Below are positions 37,477 to 45,686 of a stretch of DNA of 64,000 nucleotides, in pieces. The notes beneath the pieces were generated by a model. It was given only the letters and a program-made list of their open reading frames with translations. It ran no database searches and was not told the DNA's origin. The position numbers and the translations under genes were made by a program. Each line of letters begins with the position of its first letter. Within the stretch, counting starts at the first letter, position 1. This DNA is from Epidermidibacterium keratini (GTDB taxonomy: Bacteria; Actinomycetota; Actinomycetes; Mycobacteriales; Antricoccaceae): positions 124,001-188,000 of the forward strand of contig NZ_CP047156.1 of assembly GCF_009834025.1 (NCBI RefSeq), written 5' to 3'.

Positions 37477-38046
37477 CTAGGCGGTGCCCTGCTCCTGCTG
37501 CTCTTGCTCCTGCGCCTTACCCGGCTTGCGGCCGGTGTTGCGGTGCGGAGCAACGACCATGATCATGTTGCGTCCATCGAGCTTGGGCTGAGACTCAACG
37601 AAGCCGAACTCGTCGATGTCCTCGGCCAGCTTCTGCAGCAGGCGGAAGCCCAGCTCCGGTCGCGACTGCTCGCGACCGCGGAACATGATCGTGATCTTGA
37701 CCTTGTCGCCGGCCTTGAGGAACCGGACGACGTGGCCCTTTTTGGTCTCGTAGTCGTGCTGGTCGATCTTGGGACGAAGCTTCATCTCTTTGATGACCGT
37801 CATGGACTGGTTCCGGCGGGCCTCGCGGGCCTTCTGGGCGGCTTCGTACTTGAACTTGCCGTAGTCCATGAGCTTGGCCACCGGCGGCCGACTGTTGGCG
37901 GCTACCTCGACCAGGTCAAGGTCGGCCTCCTGGGCCAGGCGCAGGGCATCTTCGATCTTGACGATGCCGACCTGTTCCCCTTCGGGGCCGACGAGGCGTA
38001 CCTCAGGTACGCGGATGCGCTCGTTGATGCGCGGCTCGACGCTGAT
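37477..38046 (-). CDS. infC: Translation initiation factor IF-3 with AUC start codon
   Basis: 189 residues. IF-3 binds the 30S subunit and rejects non-canonical start codons. N-domain [20 protein letters not shown], linker [20 protein letters not shown] and C-domain [20 protein letters not shown] are complete. No ATG, GTG or TTG precedes the conserved N-terminus. The frame opens at ATC (38044-38046), 4 nt after AGGAGG. A rare AUU-type start lets IF-3 limit its own translation in E. coli, so the AUC here is read as the same control. An internal GTG at 37881 would remove the whole N-domain. Confidence 0.93.
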   Translation of the reverse strand: MSVEPRINERIRVPEVRLVGPEGEQVGIVKIEDALRLAQEADLDLVEVAANSRPPVAKLMDYGKFKYEAAQKAREARRNQSMTVIKEMKLRPKIDQHDYETKKGHVVRFLKAGDKVKITIMFRGREQSRPELGFRLLQKLAEDIDEFGFVESQPKLDGRNMIMVVAPHRNTGRKPGKAQEQEQQEQGTA

Positions 38047-38412
38047 GTGTCCTCCTAGAGTGCTTGTCAGTCACGACATGCAGATGGAGGGATCCCACAA
38101 GAAAGGCGAACGCCACGGCGGCGTACGCCCGACCTGGTGACCCGGAGCGTGTCCTGTGCGGACGAACGGCCGGGTGGGAGTGGACTCCACTTGCGACGCG
38201 GCAGTGCAGTCATCGCCGCGTGGTCGTAGTGAGTCAATTCTAACAGTGGACCCACGTCCGCGCCTACCTCCGGACGCCGGCCGGGGCCGTAGAACCGATC
38301 ACACCGCCGATCCGAACGTTAATCCCGCCGATCCGAACGTTAATTCCGTCGATCCGAACGTTAATCCCGCCGATCCGAGAGAAAATTACCGCCGATCCGA
38401 GAGAAGAACTGC
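38047..38412 (-). promoter_or_regulatory. infC leader, promoter candidate and tandem repeats
   Basis: 366 nt without a gene. The minus strand carries TAGAAT (38237-38242), a candidate -10 box about 190 nt upstream of infC that would give a long 5' leader able to hold an attenuator or L20 site. No clear -35 box was found. 38304-38409 is a tandem repeat, listed separately. Confidence 0.45.
38304..38409. repeat. Five tandem 21-22-bp repeats
   Basis: Units at 38304, 38325, 38346, 38367 and 38389 start CCGCCGATCCGA. The first three continue ACGTTAAT and the last two GAGAAAA. They end 4 nt before the stop of the SseB-like gene. Related units in the opposite orientation are at 39937-39997. Confidence 0.9.
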
Positions 38413-38838
38413 TCAGTCGGCGAGGATCGCCTCGATCGGCAGCGTTGCGGTGATCGGACCGTCGATGTCGATCACGCACATGGTGTGGCCGTCTTCCTTG
38501 GCCATCGCCGCGACGACTGAGCCGAGATGCGGCAGCGGGCGCGCCTCCGGCTTCCACGCGGTGAGCCGGTCGATGCTCGTGAACAGCGCGATCGCGGTCA
38601 TCCCGTCTTCGCGGCGCAGCGCCACCATGCCGATGCGGTCGCGTTCGGGCGAGACGGCCGGGACATAGAGCCGGGCAATGCGAAACGCCTCGATCACCGC
38701 GCGCTGGTGCCCACTGGTGTCTCCGCTCGCGGTCGCCCATTCACCGATCGCCTGCTCCAGGCCGGGGTCGGGCAGGCCGTCATCGGCGGGCGCATCGAGA
38801 CTGTGCGGAAGCGGCCTGCCGGAATCAGGACTGCTCAT
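38413..38838 (-). CDS. SseB-family protein
   Basis: 141 residues with the SseB N-terminal-domain pattern: EAFRIARLYVPAVSPER, MTAIALFTSIDRLTAW and a C-terminal MCVIDIDGPITATLPIEAIL. Function of these actinobacterial proteins is unknown. The ATG at 38838 lies inside the end of the PH-domain gene (14-nt overlap), so the two are coupled. Confidence 0.8.
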   Translation of the reverse strand: MSSPDSGRPLPHSLDAPADDGLPDPGLEQAIGEWATASGDTSGHQRAVIEAFRIARLYVPAVSPERDRIGMVALRREDGMTAIALFTSIDRLTAWKPEARPLPHLGSVVAAMAKEDGHTMCVIDIDGPITATLPIEAILAD

Positions 38839-39337
38839 CGGTGCCTTTCGACGTACTCGACGCGGCGTGCAGCACCCGAAGCCGGCGCATCGCGGCGACG
38901 GCGTACTGTCCATCGCCCACCTGCAGACCCAGCATCGACAGCTGGTCGTCGTCCTGCAGATCCAGCAGCCCCCACGACGACCCCTCGGTGACGCCGACGT
39001 CGCGGATGACGCCCCACGGCAGGGTCTTGGTGCTAAAGACGTTGCGCACCCGGATGTAGCTGGCGTTGGCCCAGACCCGAGGCCGCGTGAGCAGCAGGCA
39101 GGCAGCGGCCAGGAACAGACCGACGCCGCCAATCGCGACCTGGTCGAACGTGCCAAACGCGATACCGGCCTCGGACTGCTGCAGGAAGACACCCATCAAG
39201 ATGAAGGTCAGGGCGATCAGCGTCGCGGCGAAGATCGCACGCCGCATAAGCTTCTTGGGCTTGGCGATCAGCTCGAGCTCACCGGGGTCTGGCTCTGCCA
39301 GCGCGTCGTACGGCAGATCGGGTTCGCGCTTGTTCAC
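38825..39337 (-). CDS. Membrane protein with bacterial PH-like domain
   Basis: 170 residues. Two membrane helices (about 33-50 and 66-83) are followed by a PH-like beta domain: RVWANASYIRVRNVFSTKTL, PWGVIRDVGVTEGSSWGLLD. This resembles the actinobacterial 'low-molecular-weight antigen 6' PH family. The GTG start has TACCCT 6 nt upstream and no separate Shine-Dalgarno, so a leaderless transcript is likely. It diverges from the P-loop kinase by 35 nt. Confidence 0.75.
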   Translation of the reverse strand: MNKREPDLPYDALAEPDPGELELIAKPKKLMRRAIFAATLIALTFILMGVFLQQSEAGIAFGTFDQVAIGGVGLFLAAACLLLTRPRVWANASYIRVRNVFSTKTLPWGVIRDVGVTEGSSWGLLDLQDDDQLSMLGLQVGDGQYAVAAMRRLRVLHAASSTSKGTDEQS

Positions 39338-39372
39338 CCCTTCAGGGTACGGCGCCCACCTACGGTAGTGGC

Positions 39373-39930
39373 GTGCCGATCTATCAGCTCTCCGACATTG
39401 CCGCGGACGCGAACGCCCGGCGCCGCCCCGACGGCACGCTCGTCATCGCGATCGATGGCCCGTCGGGGTCGGGCAAGAGCCGTCTCGCGCGCCGCATTGC
39501 TCGCGCCGTCGGCGACGACTTCACGGTGCTCCATGCAGACGACCTGGTCGCGGGGTGGGATTCGCTGCTCGAGGTCCCGCACCGGCTGGCCGGCGTACTC
39601 GCCGAGCTGCGCGCCGGCCGCACAGCGAGCTATGACACGTGGGACTGGGCGGCCGATCGAGTCGGGCCACCCGCGCAGCTCGAGCCGACGCCGACGATCG
39701 TGGTCGAGGGCTGCGGCAGCGGCGGACTGGCATGCGCGCAGTACGTCGACTTCCTGGTCTGGGTCGATGCTCCGCCGGGCGTTCGCCGCGAGCGCGCGAT
39801 CGCCCGAGACGGTGATACCTATGCCGCGCACTGGGAGCGGTGGGCAGCTCAGGAGCGTGAGCTGTATGCCCGCGACCGGGTACGCGAGCGCGCCGACGTC
39901 GTGATCGACGGTCGTCGCCCAGTGCGCTAG
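39373..39930 (+). CDS. P-loop NTPase, uridine kinase-like
   Basis: 185 residues. Walker A AIDGPSGSGKSRLARRI near residue 27, then HADDLVAGWDSL (substrate/Mg Asp), TIVVEGCGSGG, and a lid-like RRERAIARDGDTYAAHWERW. This matches the nucleoside/4-amino-4-deoxychorismate-kinase-like P-loop group. The substrate is unknown, and whether it supports the pyrimidine cluster next door is open. The GTG start has TACGGT 6 nt upstream and no Shine-Dalgarno, suggesting leaderless translation. Confidence 0.75.
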   Translation: MPIYQLSDIAADANARRRPDGTLVIAIDGPSGSGKSRLARRIARAVGDDFTVLHADDLVAGWDSLLEVPHRLAGVLAELRAGRTASYDTWDWAADRVGPPAQLEPTPTIVVEGCGSGGLACAQYVDFLVWVDAPPGVRRERAIARDGDTYAAHWERWAAQERELYARDRVRERADVVIDGRRPVR

Positions 39931-39936
39931 GGCGCC

Positions 39937-39997
39937 GTTTCTCTCGGATCGGCGGAAATAACGCTCGGATCGGCGGAAATAACGCTCGGATCGGCGT
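39937..39997. repeat. Three tandem units of the 21-bp repeat, inverted orientation
   Basis: TTTCTCTCGGATCGGCGG, then two units of AAATAACGCTCGGATCGGCG. This is the reverse complement of the CCGCCGATCCGA family at 38304-38409. The array lies between the convergent kinase and pucR-like genes and reaches the latter's stop codon. Confidence 0.85.
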
Positions 39998-41646
39998 TAG
40001 GTGTGGGCGACGCGCATCTGCCAGACGTGCAGGGCCACAAGCAGATCCGCACGCAGCCGAGCGTCGCTGGTGAACGGGCCGAGCAGCTTTTCGAGCTTGT
40101 TGACCCGGTAGCGCAGCGTGTTGTAGTGAAAGTGCAGTTGGCGTGCGGTTTCCGCGACGTTCAGGTTGGTCTCCAGCAGCACGGTCAGGGTACGGCGCAG
40201 CTCGTCGACCTCCGGGTTGCCTTCCGGTCCGGCGAGCTCGCCGAGCGTGTCGGTCAAGAACGAACGCAGCTCGCTGGAGTCGGGAATCCACGACAGCAGC
40301 CGGTAGAGCCCGAGGTCATCGAAGCGGCTCACCGTCCGGTCGGCCTCCAGCATCCGCCCGACCCGCACCGCCTCCCACGCCTGGGCGTACGCCGCGGGAA
40401 GAGCGTCCAGATCGCTGGCTACCCGCGAGACCCCGACGATCCCGTCAAAGCGCTTGCCGGCCGGCGCCAACACCGTCGCCAGGTCATCGAAAACTCGCTC
40501 GTCGGGTACGACGCCCTCCGGGGCGCTCAGCACCGCGACCGACTCGGCGGCAAACGTGGCCGTCGCGGCACCGGGATCAAGCGCACGAACCCTGCTGGTC
40601 CAGGCCTTGGTGCGCTGGTCGGCCCGTCCGCCCTCAAGCGTGCCCGCGGTCGGTGGATCGGCGGCGACCACGACGACGCGCGGGCCGGACAGGTCCCACC
40701 CGAAGTTGGCGGCGCGGGCGGTCGCCGTACTCGCCGAGACCCGACCGGCGAGTACGTCGCGCAGCAGGTCGGCGCGGTACTTGTGTTCCACGGCCGAGAC
40801 CGCAGCCTCACGAGTCAGCACGAGCGCGGCCACCGTCGCGCCGCGCTCAAGGGTGATTACCTCCGACGACGTCCACGGACGATCGCAGCGGATCGCCACG
40901 AGATAGCCGCGGTTGCCCTCGGCCTTGACCGAGCCGACGGCAAGCGACAGTGCCCCGATGTTGTGTACGCCGTGCCCGAACGCGGTGGCCCGGAAGGCTC
41001 CGTCGTCGTCGAGAATGACCGCGGCCGCGTCGGCGAGATCGCCGCCGGCGACGTGCGCGAACTGTCCGGTGCGTTCGGCGAGCGCCACGACCACGCTCCC
41101 GTCGACGTCGTGCGAGAGCTGGGCCTGGACCGCCTCGATGACCTGCGGGATTCCCTCACCGTGCAGCACCAGCTGCATGAGGTCCTCGTGGTCGCGCTCG
41201 GCTTTCTCGATTGCCGAGGCTGAGCGGCCGAGAATCTCCAGCAGCACCTGGTTGAGCATGTCGGCAAACGCGATCGTGTCGTCGACCTGAACGACCGGGA
41301 AGCCGATCTCGTCGGCCCGACGCAGCATCGCCTCGGGCAGCTCGTCGATGTAGCGACCGAGCTTGATCGCCAGCCCGGCGAGGCCGCGCTTGTCGAGCTC
41401 GACGATGAAGTCCTCGAGCGCGAGCGGGTTGCTGCGCATCGGGTAGCCAGTCGTCAGCAGCAGCTCGCCCTCGTTGGTCCACGGCAGGACGTCGGGCACC
41501 TCCATCGTGTTGATCGAGCGGACCATCCGGTGCAGTCCGCTCGCCCCGGCGAGCAGCGTCGCATTCTGAAACGACGGCAAGGTGAGGATCTGGCGGACCG
41601 TGGACGCGGTGACGGTGACCCCTCGCGGGGTGGACTCGATGCTCAT
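39997..41646 (-). CDS. PucR-family transcriptional regulator
   Basis: 549 residues in the PucR layout. An N-terminal purine-catabolism sensor domain (VRQILTLPSFQNATLLAGAS, EVPDVLPWTNEGELLLTTGY) is followed by a central GGDEF-like part and a C-terminal helix-turn-helix (NLNVAETARQLHFHYNTLRY RV segment near residue 505). PucR activates purine and ureide use in Bacillus. The ATG at 41646 has GGAGAAAG upstream. It diverges from the DUF2877-fdrA-ylbE-amidase operon with a 190-nt shared control region, so it probably controls that operon and possibly the converging barbiturase operon. Confidence 0.88.
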   Translation of the reverse strand: MSIESTPRGVTVTASTVRQILTLPSFQNATLLAGASGLHRMVRSINTMEVPDVLPWTNEGELLLTTGYPMRSNPLALEDFIVELDKRGLAGLAIKLGRYIDELPEAMLRRADEIGFPVVQVDDTIAFADMLNQVLLEILGRSASAIEKAERDHEDLMQLVLHGEGIPQVIEAVQAQLSHDVDGSVVVALAERTGQFAHVAGGDLADAAAVILDDDGAFRATAFGHGVHNIGALSLAVGSVKAEGNRGYLVAIRCDRPWTSSEVITLERGATVAALVLTREAAVSAVEHKYRADLLRDVLAGRVSASTATARAANFGWDLSGPRVVVVAADPPTAGTLEGGRADQRTKAWTSRVRALDPGAATATFAAESVAVLSAPEGVVPDERVFDDLATVLAPAGKRFDGIVGVSRVASDLDALPAAYAQAWEAVRVGRMLEADRTVSRFDDLGLYRLLSWIPDSSELRSFLTDTLGELAGPEGNPEVDELRRTLTVLLETNLNVAETARQLHFHYNTLRYRVNKLEKLLGPFTSDARLRADLLVALHVWQMRVAHT

Positions 41647-41744
41647 GGGGCTTTCTCCGTGCTGGGCGAGGCGGCCACGTGGCGTGCCGGGCTCCATCCT
41701 CGCGTCATTTGGCGTTTCTTGCTGCCTTAGGGCGGCGTTGTCGT

Positions 41745-41760
41745 CACATCTTGTCATGTG
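41745..41760. promoter_or_regulatory. Candidate PucR operator
   Basis: CACATCTTGTCATGTG has CACAT/ATGTG arms with a 6-nt spacer. It is the clearest dyad in the 190 nt between pucR and the DUF2877 gene. The assignment rests on position only. Confidence 0.35.
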
Positions 41761-41836
41761 GGCGGCGAATCCCCGGCGGCTAATCTCAGGCGACCGCACA
41801 CCCAGGCCACTTCAGTCGACCCCCGGGAGGACGCTC

Positions 41837-42739
41837 ATGCGCACGCCAGCGCTCGCTCGTCCCACTCGCCAGGATCCCGACGCCGCGGCGGTCACCCCGA
41901 TCGTCGCGAGCGCAGCCGCGGCCGCGGCCGCGACGCAGTTGATCGCGACAGCGACCGGGCCCGGGCGACGCGTCGCCGAGTTCGCCCACACCCAGCTCTT
42001 CGAGCTCCCCACCTGTGAGGGCACGCAGCTACTAGCGTTGACGACCGGCTCGGCGTCGTACTCGGCGAACTCGGTCCGGCTGCCGGCGACCTACTTCCAC
42101 GCACTCGACGGCGAGCGCCTGGAAGTCACCGGGACGCGCGAGCTCACCGTCGGCGCGCTGCGCATCACGATCACCCGGACCTGGCGCAGCGCCGTGCCAC
42201 GCCTTGTGCGAAATCGCACCCAAAACGGGGCAGCCCCTCCCATATCGACACGCACCGGCGATTCGGGTGCGATTTTGCAGAGCGCGATCGGCGCCCGCCC
42301 GCCCGCACCGACGACCATCGACCAGCTGATCGGCTGGGGCGGCGGGCTCACCCCGACCGGCGACGACATCGTGTGCGGGCTGCTCGCAGCCGCCCGGGCG
42401 TACGCCGACCCGCGGCTGGCCGACTGGAGCGCGCAGACCGCGGCCAGGCTGCACGCGACCACCGACCTGTCCGCGCAGTTCTTGCGCCTCGCCATGGCCG
42501 GGCACGTCACCGCCGAGCTGCGCGAGCTGCTGCTCGCGCTCGACACCCCGCACCTCGCCGCGGCAGTACGCCGCTTGCTGCGCGTCGGGCACGCCAGCGG
42601 AGCAGACCTCGGGACCGGCGTACTGCGCTACCTCGAACTGCGACACCTCGATCTCCCACTGCGACACCTCGACCTGCGCGACCTCCCACTGCGTCACCTC
42701 GAATCTGGCAGCGAAGCCTGCGAAGGAGAGCCTCGATGA
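41837..42739 (+). CDS. DUF2877 protein, YlbF/AllH-like carbamoyltransferase component
   Basis: 300 residues. Ala-rich N-terminus, then the conserved IDQLIGWGGGLTPTGDDIVCG core and a helical C-terminus. In E. coli the DUF2877 protein YlbF (AllH) is needed with FdrA and YlbE for oxamate carbamoyltransferase in allantoin breakdown. The ATG at 41837 has GGGAGG 7 nt upstream. The C-terminal ~30 residues repeat RHLDLPLRHLDLRDLPLRHL, encoded by tandem CTGCGACACCTCGA units. It overlaps fdrA (ATGA). Confidence 0.85.
   Translation: MRTPALARPTRQDPDAAAVTPIVASAAAAAAATQLIATATGPGRRVAEFAHTQLFELPTCEGTQLLALTTGSASYSANSVRLPATYFHALDGERLEVTGTRELTVGALRITITRTWRSAVPRLVRNRTQNGAAPPISTRTGDSGAILQSAIGARPPAPTTIDQLIGWGGGLTPTGDDIVCGLLAAARAYADPRLADWSAQTAARLHATTDLSAQFLRLAMAGHVTAELRELLLALDTPHLAAAVRRLLRVGHASGADLGTGVLRYLELRHLDLPLRHLDLRDLPLRHLESGSEACEGEPR
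42640..42712 (+). repeat. In-gene tandem repeat encoding LRHLDL units
   Basis: About five imperfect 12-18-bp units based on CTGCGACACCTCGA near the 3' end of the DUF2877 gene. They encode a repeated LRHLDL/LRDLPL tail not needed for the conserved core. Confidence 0.6.
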
Positions 42740-44271
42740 CCGAGCACATCGACGTCCGCACCGGCGTCTACTACGACTCCGTGACGCTGTTGCGGATCAC
42801 CCAGGCCGCCCGCAGCGCGCCGGGAGTCACCGCGGCGCAGGTAGCGATGGCCACCGAGCTCAACCTCGACCTCGCGCGCGGCATGGGCTTCGAGGTTCCC
42901 GCCGACGTCACCACCAACGACCTGCTCATCACGCTTCGCGGCGATGACCAAGGTGCGATCGATGCCGGGATCGCCGCCTTGGAAGGCGCCCTCGCTGACG
43001 CGGCTGCCGCCGGACGCGCCGCGGGCGGGCTCGGATCCGGGCCCGCCCCGCGCACGGTTCGGGGGGCGGCAGCCTCGCATCCCGATGCACCACTGGCGCT
43101 GCTGTCCGTGCCAGGGCAGTACGTCCTCGGCGAGGCGATGGACGCCATCGCGGCCGGTCGGCACGTGATGATCTTCAGCGACAACGTGCCGATCGACGAC
43201 GAGCTCGCGATCAAGCGGGCGGCCGCGCAGGCCGGCGTACTCGTCATGGGACCGGACTGCGGCACCGCGATCGTCGGGGGCGTCGGGCTCGGTTTTGCCA
43301 ACGTCCTCGGCGAGTACGACGGCCAGAGCGTGGGAGTGATCGCGGCGTCCGGCACCGGCGCGCAACACGTCACCGCGCTGCTGGATGACGCGAAGGTCGA
43401 CGTCTCGCACGTGCTCGGGCTCGGTGGTCGCGATCTCTCGGAGCAGGTCGGCGGAATGAGCGCGCTGCAGGCGTTGCAGCTGCTCGGTGATGATCCGCAG
43501 ACCGACCGCATCCTGGTGATCTCCAAGCCGCCGCACCCCGCGACCGCTGACAAGGTCCGCGCTGCGGCGGATCAGATCGGCAAGCCGGTCACCTATGTCT
43601 TGCTGGGTCCCGGCCAGCCGACCATCACCGACGGAGTCGGCGCCGTACTCGACGACCTCGGCATCGCTGTCCCGGCCTGGCGCACCTGGAACGAGGCGGC
43701 CGCGAGCTCGGCACCTGGCGCGCTGCGCGGGCTCTACTCCGGCGGCACCCTGGCCGACGAAGCGATGCTGGTCGCCTCCGGCGTACTCGGCGACATCCGC
43801 TCCAACATCCCGCTCTCTCCCGAACTCGCGCTGCCGGCCGACGCAACCGCCGCCGGTACGCCGGACCTCACCGGGCTCGGCAACGTCGTGGTCGACCTCG
43901 GCGACGACGAGTTCACCGCGGGCCGACCGCACCCGATGATCGACCCGACCGTGCGCCTGGACCTGCTCGCCGCGCAGGCCGCCGACCCGGAGGTCTCGGT
44001 GATCCTGCTGGACGTAGTACTCGGCCACAGCGCCGAAGCCGATCCGGCGGCTCGGCTGGCGCCGGCCATCGCCGACGCGCTGGCGAGCGCGGGCCGTCCG
44101 TTGTCGGTCGTCGTCGCGTTGTGCGGCACCGACGGAGATCCTCAGGGTCGCGACCGCCAGGCCGACGCGCTGGCCGCTGCCGGCGCCGCCGTCTATACCT
44201 CCAACGCCGAGGCCGCGCAGGTCGCCGCCAACCTCGCCGCCGGACGCACTCTCGAAGGAGCACGCGCATGA
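42736..44271 (+). CDS. fdrA: FdrA/AllF-like acyl-CoA-synthetase-fold carbamoyltransferase subunit
   Basis: 511 residues. It resembles the succinyl-CoA-synthetase alpha-subunit fold: MIFSDNVPIDDELAIKRAAA, VLVMGPDCGTAI, VGVIAASGTGAQHVTALLDD and a C-terminal VVVALCGTDGDPQGRDRQAD. With YlbE and the DUF2877 protein it should form an oxamate-carbamoyltransferase-like complex that phosphorolyses a ureido acid to carbamoyl phosphate plus an amide acid. ATG overlaps the DUF2877 stop, and its own stop overlaps ylbE. The local partners suggest ureidomalonate rather than oxalurate as substrate (inference). Confidence 0.9.
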   Translation: MTEHIDVRTGVYYDSVTLLRITQAARSAPGVTAAQVAMATELNLDLARGMGFEVPADVTTNDLLITLRGDDQGAIDAGIAALEGALADAAAAGRAAGGLGSGPAPRTVRGAAASHPDAPLALLSVPGQYVLGEAMDAIAAGRHVMIFSDNVPIDDELAIKRAAAQAGVLVMGPDCGTAIVGGVGLGFANVLGEYDGQSVGVIAASGTGAQHVTALLDDAKVDVSHVLGLGGRDLSEQVGGMSALQALQLLGDDPQTDRILVISKPPHPATADKVRAAADQIGKPVTYVLLGPGQPTITDGVGAVLDDLGIAVPAWRTWNEAAASSAPGALRGLYSGGTLADEAMLVASGVLGDIRSNIPLSPELALPADATAAGTPDLTGLGNVVVDLGDDEFTAGRPHPMIDPTVRLDLLAAQAADPEVSVILLDVVLGHSAEADPAARLAPAIADALASAGRPLSVVVALCGTDGDPQGRDRQADALAAAGAAVYTSNAEAAQVAANLAAGRTLEGARA

Positions 44272-45686
44272 CGCAGCCCGCCAACTTGCTTGCCACTCCC
44301 CCGGCGGTCATCACCGCGGGTATCGACCTGCTCGCGCAATCCCTTACGCAGCAGGCGGTTGAGGTAGTACCGGTCGACTTCAAGCCAACGGCGCAGCCAT
44401 CCGAGGAGGTCGCGAGCGCGCTCAACGCCGTACTCGCCGATCCGCGTCTCGCCGAAGCCAACGCCGAGGCAGTACGCCGGATGATGGCGGTGCGTGCCTC
44501 GATCGTCGACGTGGTCCCGGCCGGTGAGGAGCTGGGCATGAAGCCCGGCGACTTCTTCCATGCCGGGCCGCCGCTGACGTGGGACCGCGCGTCCGGTCCG
44601 ATGAAGGGCGCGCTCATCGGCGCAATGCTCTTCGAAGGACTCGCGGACTCGGCCGAGGACGCCGAGGCCAAGCTCGCCGCTGGAGAGGGCATCACGCTCT
44701 CGCCGTGTCACGAGCACCTCGCGGTCGGGCCGATGGCCGGCGTGGTCTCGCCGAAGATGTGGATGTTCAAGCTGCGCGATGAGGCGACCGGAAACACGGC
44801 GTACTGCTCGCTCAACGAAGGCCTAGGCAAGGTGCTGCGCTACGGCGCCTACAACTCCGAGGTGATCGAGCGCCTGGAGTGGATGTCCTCGGTGCTCGGC
44901 CCGCTGCTGCAGATGGCGGTGCGCGGCACCGGTCCGATCGACGCGACCGCGATCGTCGGGCAGATGGTGCAGATGGGCGATGAGGGGCACAACCGTAACC
45001 GCGCCGGGACGCTGATGTTCCTGCGCGAGATCCTGCCCTCGCTCGTCTCTGGTGGCGCCGACCCGGCCGATGTCGGCGAGGTATGCCGGTTCGTCGGGGC
45101 TAACGACCACTTCTTCCTGAACGTCGTGATGCCCGTCGGCAAGCTCATGGGGATGGCGGCCTCCGGCGTGCCCGGCTCGTCCATCGTGACGGTCATGTGC
45201 CGCAACGGCACCGACTTCGGGATTCGCGTCTCGGGCACGGGCGACCGCTGGTTCACCGGGCCGGCGCAGGTGCCGGTCGGGCTGTTCCTTGCCGGCTACG
45301 ACGAGGACGACGCGAACCCCGACATCGGCGACTCGGCTATCACCGAGACGATGGGCGTGGGCGGCATGGTCATGGCCACGGCGCCGGCGATCGTGCGGCT
45401 GGTCGGCGGCGCCGTACCCGACGCGCTCGCCACAACTACGCGGATGTACGAGATCACCGAGGGCGAGAACCCGAACTTCGCCGTACCCATCCTGGAGTTC
45501 CGTGGCGCCCCGACCGGCATCGACGTCACCAAGGTGCTGCGGACCGGCGTACTGCCGCAGATCAACACCGGCATGGCCGGCGCGGTCGCCGGCACCGGAC
45601 AGGTCGGCGCCGGGTTGGTGAACCCGCCGATGGAGTGCTTCACCCAGGCCATCGTCGCGCTGGCCGAGGAGCTGCCGGCCTCATGA
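44268..45686 (+). CDS. ylbE: YlbE/AllG-like DUF1116 carbamoyltransferase subunit
   Basis: 472 residues, DUF1116. Typical segments: GDFFHAGPPLTWDRASGPMK, ALIGAMLFEGLADSAEDAE, LSPCHEHLAVGPMAGVVSPK, GDEGHNRNRAGTLMFLREIL, VGANDHFFLNVVMPVGKLM and VMCRNGTDFGIRVSG. In E. coli YlbE (AllG) is required for oxamate carbamoyltransferase. It is translationally coupled at both ends (ATGA with fdrA and with the amidase). Confidence 0.92.
   Translation: MTQPANLLATPPAVITAGIDLLAQSLTQQAVEVVPVDFKPTAQPSEEVASALNAVLADPRLAEANAEAVRRMMAVRASIVDVVPAGEELGMKPGDFFHAGPPLTWDRASGPMKGALIGAMLFEGLADSAEDAEAKLAAGEGITLSPCHEHLAVGPMAGVVSPKMWMFKLRDEATGNTAYCSLNEGLGKVLRYGAYNSEVIERLEWMSSVLGPLLQMAVRGTGPIDATAIVGQMVQMGDEGHNRNRAGTLMFLREILPSLVSGGADPADVGEVCRFVGANDHFFLNVVMPVGKLMGMAASGVPGSSIVTVMCRNGTDFGIRVSGTGDRWFTGPAQVPVGLFLAGYDEDDANPDIGDSAITETMGVGGMVMATAPAIVRLVGGAVPDALATTTRMYEITEGENPNFAVPILEFRGAPTGIDVTKVLRTGVLPQINTGMAGAVAGTGQVGAGLVNPPMECFTQAIVALAEELPAS

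Noticed and set aside
37477-37881. IF-3 starting at the internal GTG
   Set aside because: That would delete the whole conserved N-domain, which is encoded in frame upstream after a strong AGGAGG.
38304-38409. CRISPR array
   Set aside because: Units are contiguous 21-22-bp tandem repeats with no spacers, and no cas genes are present.
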